NCBI GenBank assembly: GCA_964420405.1 | Contig: CAYQTL010000030.1 | Location: 1 to 48,636, forward strand | Reading direction: 5' to 3' | DNA: 48,636 nucleotides | Source: CAYQTL01 sp964420405 | GTDB lineage: Bacteria > Acidobacteriota > Thermoanaerobaculia > Thermoanaerobaculales > Sulfomarinibacteraceae | In this document: piece by piece, positions 43,919 through 48,636 of the stretch | Numbering within the stretch: position 1 is the stretch's first letter | How the letters are laid out: every line of letters begins with the position of its first letter | The notes under the pieces: model-generated | The model's database searches: none | What the model was told of the DNA's origin: nothing | The model's input: the letters and a program-made list of their open reading frames with translations, nothing else | Made by a program: the position numbers and the translations under genes

Positions 43919-45643
43919 ATGACGCATCGCTTCGACTCGCATCGGGGACTCCTCGTCGGCTGTGCGCTGGTGGCGGCCGCGATCCTGCAACCGGGCGAGC
44001 TGCGCGCCGCCCAGTACGATGTCGGGACCGGGAGCGGCTGCGAGGCGGGGACCCTCGCCGCGGCGCTGCTCGGGGCGGCATTCTCGGCCGAGGACGACGT
44101 CATCCGGCTGTCGAGAACCGTCTCGTACAGCAACATCGCCCAGGAGCTCACCAACTGGGACAGCGCCGGCTCCGGCGCGCTCACGATCATCGGGGGATGG
44201 GACAGCTGCACGGACACCACGCCGTCCGGGCGGACGCTGGTGGACGGCAACGGGACCGACCCGGTGTTCGAGATCATCGCCAACAGCGGCCGGCAGTCGA
44301 ACGTCACCCTCGCGAACCTCGAGATCGTCGGCGGCGGGAGGGGCGTGATGGCTCACGGGTTCGGCACCGCCAACGTCAACCTCGACAACGTCTTCATTCG
44401 CAACAACGCCGGCAGCGGCGTGCGGGCGACGACCGGGGCGCAGGTCCACATCGACCTCAACTCGTCGATCGCCTCCAACGGCTCTGGCACCACCTTCGGC
44501 GGCGGCATCCACTGCAGCGATCCCGGCACCGACGTCTTCCTCGCCGGCATCGTCTACGACAACGAGGCGTCGAGCTCGGGCGGCGGCGTCTACGCCGAGT
44601 CGAGCTGCCAGGTGCACCTGCAGGACGGCGCGCTGATCCACTTCAACCAGGCCGCCTTCGGTGGCGGCTTCTACGTCCAGAGCGGGGCGGAGGTCGACGG
44701 CGGCGGAACCGGCCCCTACGGCGTCATCGTCCGCAACAACACCGCCACGACCCAGGGCGGCGGGTTCTGGGTCAACGGCACGGACAGCTCGGTGTTCCTC
44801 GCCAACACGAAGGTCGAGGACAACTCGGCGGGGTCGCTCGGCGGCGGCGCCTCGGTGACCAACAACGGCAGCTTCCACCTCGAACGGTTCAACTGGGAGC
44901 AGTGCGCGGACCCGCCGCGCTGCGCGACGATCAGCGACAACACCCTCACCGCCGGTTTCGGCGGCAGCGCGGTCCACGTCAGCACCGGCGGCCAGTTCAC
45001 GATGTACCAGGGCTTCATCGAGGGCAACTCCGGCCAGGACGAGGCGGGCTTCGTGCTGTTCGCCGAGGACAGCGGGTCGGACATGCTCCTGGAGGGCGTC
45101 CAGCTGTGGGACAACCGCACGGTGTCCATGTTCGAGGCGCAGGACGGCGCGACCATCCTGGCGGCGTTCGTCACCGCGGCGGGCAACGACTACCTGGTAA
45201 GCGGCGGCCCGAGCCGGAACGACAGCCGCGGTGGGCAGGCGTCGGGCGGGGCGACGATCCACCTCCGCTCGAGCATCCTCGTCGACCAGCGGGCATTCGT
45301 GGCGAACACCGGGACCATCACCGGCGACTGCCTGCTGCTCGACACCGCCGACGGCCTGAGCTCGTTCGGCGGCACCGACCTGACGGGGGCCGACCCGATG
45401 TTCGTCTCGCCGGACTCAGGCAATCTCCGTCTGAGCTTCACCTCGCCGGCGGTGGACGCCTGCGACGACACGCAGTACGCGCCGATCGACGCCGACTACG
45501 ACGTCGACGGCCGCGGCTGGGACAACCCGTCCAAGCCCGACTCGCTCGGTCCGTTCGACCTCGGCGCGGACGAGGCGCGGCCGCTGTTCATGGACGGTTT
45601 CGAGTCCGGCACCACCTCCGCCTGGAGTGCCTCGCTCCCTTGA
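43919..45643 (+). CDS. Secreted right-handed beta-helix protein with DGFESG-type C-terminal tail
   Basis: A 574-residue exported protein. The signal peptide (about 1-31) ends near ELRAA. A right-handed parallel beta-helix of the Pmp/choice-of-anchor Q type follows (about 100-500). It has repeated short turns such as GGGIHCSDPGTDVFLAG, SSSGGGVYAESSCQVHL and AAFGGGFYVQSGAEVDG. It closes with DPMFVSPDSGNLRLSFTSPAVDACDD, usual for this family. The last 19 residues are LFMDGFESGTTSAWSASLP, matching the tails of the subtilisin and the FG-GAP protein. No catalytic motif was found; a surface role is likely. ATG 43919 has AGGGAGAGAG upstream. It is convergent with the CHAT gene. Confidence 0.9.
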   Translation: MTHRFDSHRGLLVGCALVAAAILQPGELRAAQYDVGTGSGCEAGTLAAALLGAAFSAEDDVIRLSRTVSYSNIAQELTNWDSAGSGALTIIGGWDSCTDTTPSGRTLVDGNGTDPVFEIIANSGRQSNVTLANLEIVGGGRGVMAHGFGTANVNLDNVFIRNNAGSGVRATTGAQVHIDLNSSIASNGSGTTFGGGIHCSDPGTDVFLAGIVYDNEASSSGGGVYAESSCQVHLQDGALIHFNQAAFGGGFYVQSGAEVDGGGTGPYGVIVRNNTATTQGGGFWVNGTDSSVFLANTKVEDNSAGSLGGGASVTNNGSFHLERFNWEQCADPPRCATISDNTLTAGFGGSAVHVSTGGQFTMYQGFIEGNSGQDEAGFVLFAEDSGSDMLLEGVQLWDNRTVSMFEAQDGATILAAFVTAAGNDYLVSGGPSRNDSRGGQASGGATIHLRSSILVDQRAFVANTGTITGDCLLLDTADGLSSFGGTDLTGADPMFVSPDSGNLRLSFTSPAVDACDDTQYAPIDADYDVDGRGWDNPSKPDSLGPFDLGADEARPLFMDGFESGTTSAWSASLP

Positions 45644-45669
45644 TCTCACCACCGGACCGGGCTCCGACC

Positions 45670-45703
45670 CCGCGGGTCCGCCCCTCACGGAGCGGGCCCG
45701 CGG
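45670..45703. terminator. Stem-loop between convergent genes
   Basis: CCGCGGG (45670-45676) pairs with CCCGCGG (45697-45703), and TCCG/CGGA inside extends the fold. It lies between the beta-helix and CHAT genes, both of which end here. No T tract is present. Confidence 0.45.
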
Positions 45704-45738
45704 CCACCCGTGGAGTGTGAGGATTGGAAAGGCGTGTG

Positions 45739-48636
45739 TCAGCGGGCGGACGATCCGGCCGAGCGGGCCGGATCGCCGCCGACCAGCACGAAGCCGGCCC
45801 AGTGGAAGGGCTCGGCGGTGGCGGGGCGGGCGGCGAGCTCGCGCTTGGCGCGTGCCAGGGCGGTGGCGGCATCGTGAGTCGCCAGGTGACGGTAGAAGCG
45901 GACCATCAGCTCGCGGGTGGACCCGTCGGCCACCCGCCACAGGCTGACCACCAGGCTCCGGGCCCCGGCGTGGAAGAACGCGTGGGACAGCCCGAGCATC
46001 CCCTCGCCGCGGAGCTCGCGGCCGAGGCCGGTGCGACAGGCGGACAGGACCACGAGGTCGGTGTCGAGCTCCAGCTCGAACACCTCGTACGTGTGCAGCA
46101 GGCCGTCGCTCCCGTCCGACGGCGCGAGCAGGAGCGCCGTGCGGTCGGGTTGCCGGTCGTCGACCAGCCCGTGGGTCGCCAGGTGGAGCGCGCGGGCGCT
46201 TCTCACCTCGGGGGAGAGCCTGAGGCGCTCCTCGGTGGCCTCCTCGCCGACGAACAGCAGCGCGCGCTCGTCACCGACGACCGCCGCGATGTCCGCGAGC
46301 TCCCGTCGGCTCTCGGGCAGGGGCCCGACCTCGAACGGACCGGTCCGGAGCCCGGCCGCGGCCGGGGCGCCTGCCGGCGGGTCCGCGAAGCCGGCCACCG
46401 CCAGGCGCGTGCCGGCTCGGCCGGGCCGATCCTCGTCAGCCAGCAGCCGGAGGGCGGTCACTGACGGCGCGATCGAGATCGCGAATGTGTCGAGGAGGCG
46501 GGTGGGCTGGCGGCGGTTCACGGGGTCCGACGTCACCAGAGCGTCGAAGGGGACGGCGTGCAGCGGTCCGTCGGGAACGATCAGCAGCCGCGAGCGGCCG
46601 CCGATCGTTGCCATCGCCGGTGCGACCGTCGTCCGGAAGAGTGCGGCCGCGGCGAGGTCGGCACGGGTCCGGCCCAGCCGACCCGGAGACTCCAGCCACC
46701 GCCGCAGCGCGTCCGCCTCGGCGGCGATCGCGTCGGGCGGGCCGAGGTCGAAGACCTCGAGACGATCGTGGGTTACGACGAACGCCACCGCGATCCCATC
46801 GCCGATCACGTACTCGAGCAGCGCCACGTCGGGTCCCAGCAGGCGCCGCACGTCGGCGACCGACGCCGGCCGCGGCTCCGAGAACGCCGCCCGTCGCGGC
46901 TGGCTGCTCCGGATCGCCTCGCGGACCGTCCGGTATCGTTCGAAGGCGGCGGCGACGTCCTTCTCGAGGCGGGCGGCCCGCTCGCGGTCGCTCGGCTCCC
47001 CGAGACGCTCGTCGAGGAGCTCCCGCCGGCGTACCGTGATCTGGGCCTCGGCGTCGGCGAGGCGCTCTGCGAGCCCGGGCTCGGTGGTGAGCGGGACCCC
47101 CACCTCGCCGAGCAGGTCCACCAGCAGCCGCGCGCGGGCGCGCTCGCTGGCCTCGAAGGCGGCCTCGACGCGGCCGAGCTCGAGCAGCAGCTCGATCCGG
47201 AGCTCTGCGTAGTGGCGCACGGCCGCCATCCAGGTGGCGCGGAGCTCCTCGCTTCCGATCCTCGAGCGGATCGACTCCACCAGCTCGAGGGCCCGGTCGA
47301 TCTCGGTGAGCGCGGCCTCGGGCCGGCTGCGGGCGACGGCGGCGCGCGCGAGCAGGTAGCGGGACTCGGCCTCGAGGTACGGGTCTGCCAGGGAACGCGC
47401 GGTGGCGACCGCCTCCTCGAGGGAGGCGCCCGCGCGCTCGAGGTCCCCGGCGGCGAGGCTCGCCGACGCGATCGCGACCAGTGTCGCCGCCGTGCCGGAG
47501 AGATCGCCGATCTCGCGCCTGAGAGCGAGGGCCCGGTCGAGCTGCGGGAGGCCCTCACGAGGGTCGCCGGCAGCGACGAGCACGCCGAGCTGGTGCAGCG
47601 CCTCGGCCTCGCCGTCGCGGTCCTCGACCCCCCGGTACAGCGCGAGGGCCTCCTCGAGTAGGGCGCGGGCGGTCGCGGCGTCCTCCCTCCCGCTCGCCGC
47701 GGAGCCCGCGCCCATGAGGCTCGAGGCGACACGGCGGTCGTCGCCGAGCTCCCGGCGGGCCGCGAGCGCCTGCTCGAACTGTGGTGCGGCCCGGGCGTGA
47801 TCGCCGAGCACGCCGTAGGCGTCGCCGAGGTTGTGCAGGGCCGTCCCCTCGATCCGGAGGTCGCCGATCTCCCGGGCACCCGAGACGACCTCGTGGAAGG
47901 CGGCGATGGCCGCGTCGGCCTCGCCCCGCTCGAGCTGCATGAGACCGAGGTTGAGGCGGGCGGTCAGGGCTCCCCGGCGGTCGCCGGCCCGGCCGAAGAG
48001 GTCGGCGGCCCGCGTGATCGCCTCCACGGCGAGGTCGACCCGGCCGAGCCGGTGCCGGTAGATGGCGAGGTTGTTCAGCGTCCACGCCTCGACGTGGAGA
48101 TCCTGGGCTGCGGCGGCGGCCCGCCGGGCCCGCTCGGCCTCGGCGGCGGCCTCGGCGAGCTCGCCGCGCCGCCAGTGGACGCCCGCCAGCGCGTTGCGGA
48201 GGCTGGCCTCCTCCCTGTGGTTCTTCTCCGCCGTCGCGAGCGCGATGCCTTCCCCGAGGACCGCGATCGCCTCCTCGAAACGTGACAGGTCGCGGAGGGA
48301 CATCCCCAGCTGGTAGAGCGCCGAGATCCGCCGTGAGGTGAGAGCCAGGCGACCGAACCCGTCGGCGGCCTCCTCCGCCGCGGCCCGGGCCCGCTCGAGA
48401 GCCTCCGGCGTGCCCGACCTATGCTCCCGGCGGGCGGTCGCCATCGCCCGCTCGGCGGCGACCCGGATGCGGTCGTCGCCGCCCGCCGGCCGACGCTCGA
48501 GCCTCGTCACGACGGCCGACCCTGTGGTGTCGCCCCGCCCGCTGAGCCGCACGGTGTGCGGTCCCTCGACCTCGGAGACCAGCCACAGGTCCTCGTGACC
48601 GGTCGCGGTCTGGAGGTTGTCCCGTCGCCAGACCTC
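45739..48636 (-). CDS. CHAT-domain protein with N-terminal TPR array (5' end outside window)
   Basis: At least 965 residues. The frame stays open to the window edge, beyond the apparent GTG at 48552, and the extra 28 residues (WLVSEVEGPHTVRL and before) look like the beta-rich preface of such proteins, so the true start is outside. A tetratricopeptide array covers about 500 residues (HNLGDAYGVLGDH, LNLGLMQLERGEADAA and others). The C-terminal caspase-like CHAT domain has its catalytic His in LHLATHGL (codon 46171-46173) and Cys in VVLSACRTGLG (codon 46036-46038). CHAT-TPR proteins are peptidases or scaffolds in signalling and, in some systems, defence (type III-E CRISPR Craspase, separases). 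Here no CRISPR or effector partner is seen, so the substrate is unknown. Confidence 0.92.
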   Translation of the reverse strand, partial: EVWRRDNLQTATGHEDLWLVSEVEGPHTVRLSGRGDTTGSAVVTRLERRPAGGDDRIRVAAERAMATARREHRSGTPEALERARAAAEEAADGFGRLALTSRRISALYQLGMSLRDLSRFEEAIAVLGEGIALATAEKNHREEASLRNALAGVHWRRGELAEAAAEAERARRAAAAAQDLHVEAWTLNNLAIYRHRLGRVDLAVEAITRAADLFGRAGDRRGALTARLNLGLMQLERGEADAAIAAFHEVVSGAREIGDLRIEGTALHNLGDAYGVLGDHARAAPQFEQALAARRELGDDRRVASSLMGAGSAASGREDAATARALLEEALALYRGVEDRDGEAEALHQLGVLVAAGDPREGLPQLDRALALRREIGDLSGTAATLVAIASASLAAGDLERAGASLEEAVATARSLADPYLEAESRYLLARAAVARSRPEAALTEIDRALELVESIRSRIGSEELRATWMAAVRHYAELRIELLLELGRVEAAFEASERARARLLVDLLGEVGVPLTTEPGLAERLADAEAQITVRRRELLDERLGEPSDRERAARLEKDVAAAFERYRTVREAIRSSQPRRAAFSEPRPASVADVRRLLGPDVALLEYVIGDGIAVAFVVTHDRLEVFDLGPPDAIAAEADALRRWLESPGRLGRTRADLAAAALFRTTVAPAMATIGGRSRLLIVPDGPLHAVPFDALVTSDPVNRRQPTRLLDTFAISIAPSVTALRLLADEDRPGRAGTRLAVAGFADPPAGAPAAAGLRTGPFEVGPLPESRRELADIAAVVGDERALLFVGEEATEERLRLSPEVRSARALHLATHGLVDDRQPDRTALLLAPSDGSDGLLHTYEVFELELDTDLVVLSACRTGLGRELRGEGMLGLSHAFFHAGARSLVVSLWRVADGSTRELMVRFYRHLATHDAATALARAKRELAARPATAEPFHWAGFVLVGGDPARSAGSSAR

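Overview
The window is about 70% GC, with start codons split between ATG and GTG and clear GGAGG-type ribosome binding sites. Its gene content points to a Gram-negative, soil- or sediment-type bacterium with a large signalling and secretion repertoire. It has two serine/threonine kinases fused to TPRs, a giant Reg_prop sensor kinase, a CHAT-TPR protein, large secreted repeat proteins ending in a shared DGFESG-type tail, and a multihaem c/b cytochrome. That mix fits Acidobacteriota best (Thermoanaerobaculia/Holophagae-like). This is inferred from gene content; no marker-gene search was possible. A run of ten N at 40631-40640 shows it is a scaffold from a draft, possibly metagenomic, assembly.

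Layout. 1-256: intergenic minisatellite and hexamer arrays. 257-2627 (-): an OmpR-type response regulator and histidine kinase pair. 2801-3907 (+): TPR lipoprotein. 3959-5071 (-): old-yellow-enzyme oxidoreductase. 5104-9278 (+): lepA with a recognisable promoter, hemW, and a PilT-like ATPase that has lost its nucleotide-binding core. 9353-18278 (-): TPR Ser/Thr kinase, Reg_prop hybrid-type sensor kinase, a REC-HATPase regulator and Bcp peroxiredoxin. 18382-20384 (+): secreted cyclophilin, a hypothetical protein and a Gmad2-domain protein. 20546-23599 (-): secreted subtilisin. 23939-27858 (+): truncated MgtC-like protein, an FHA-lytic transglycosylase fusion and a DASS transporter with TrkA-C domains. 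27889-35860 (-): exported methyltransferase, CbcL-like octahaem cytochrome, second TPR Ser/Thr kinase and an amino-acid-type periplasmic binding protein. 36046-43055 (+): three large secreted proteins (CBM-like, propeller/jelly-roll, FG-GAP). 43119-43731 (-): a small unknown gene coupled to a frameshifted TMEM175-like gene. 43919-45643 (+): secreted beta-helix protein. 45739 to the right edge (-): CHAT-TPR protein, incomplete at its 5' end.

How the genes may work together. Two themes stand out. The first is signal transduction: Hanks-type kinases, His-Asp systems, an FHA domain placed on a cell-wall hydrolase, and a CHAT peptidase. The second is export: at least seven secreted or lipidated proteins. 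Three of these, unrelated in architecture (subtilisin, FG-GAP propeller, beta-helix), end in the same 19-residue tail exactly at the C-terminus. This tail is the best candidate here for an undescribed system, namely a sorting, anchoring or processing signal whose machinery is not visible in the window.

Cautions. The PilT-like gene and the TMEM175-like gene each lack a central segment, and the N-gap is flanked by a 19-bp direct repeat whose collapse restores an open frame. Assembly artefacts must therefore be excluded before these are read as biology. No tRNA, rRNA, CRISPR array, insertion sequence or phage gene was seen.
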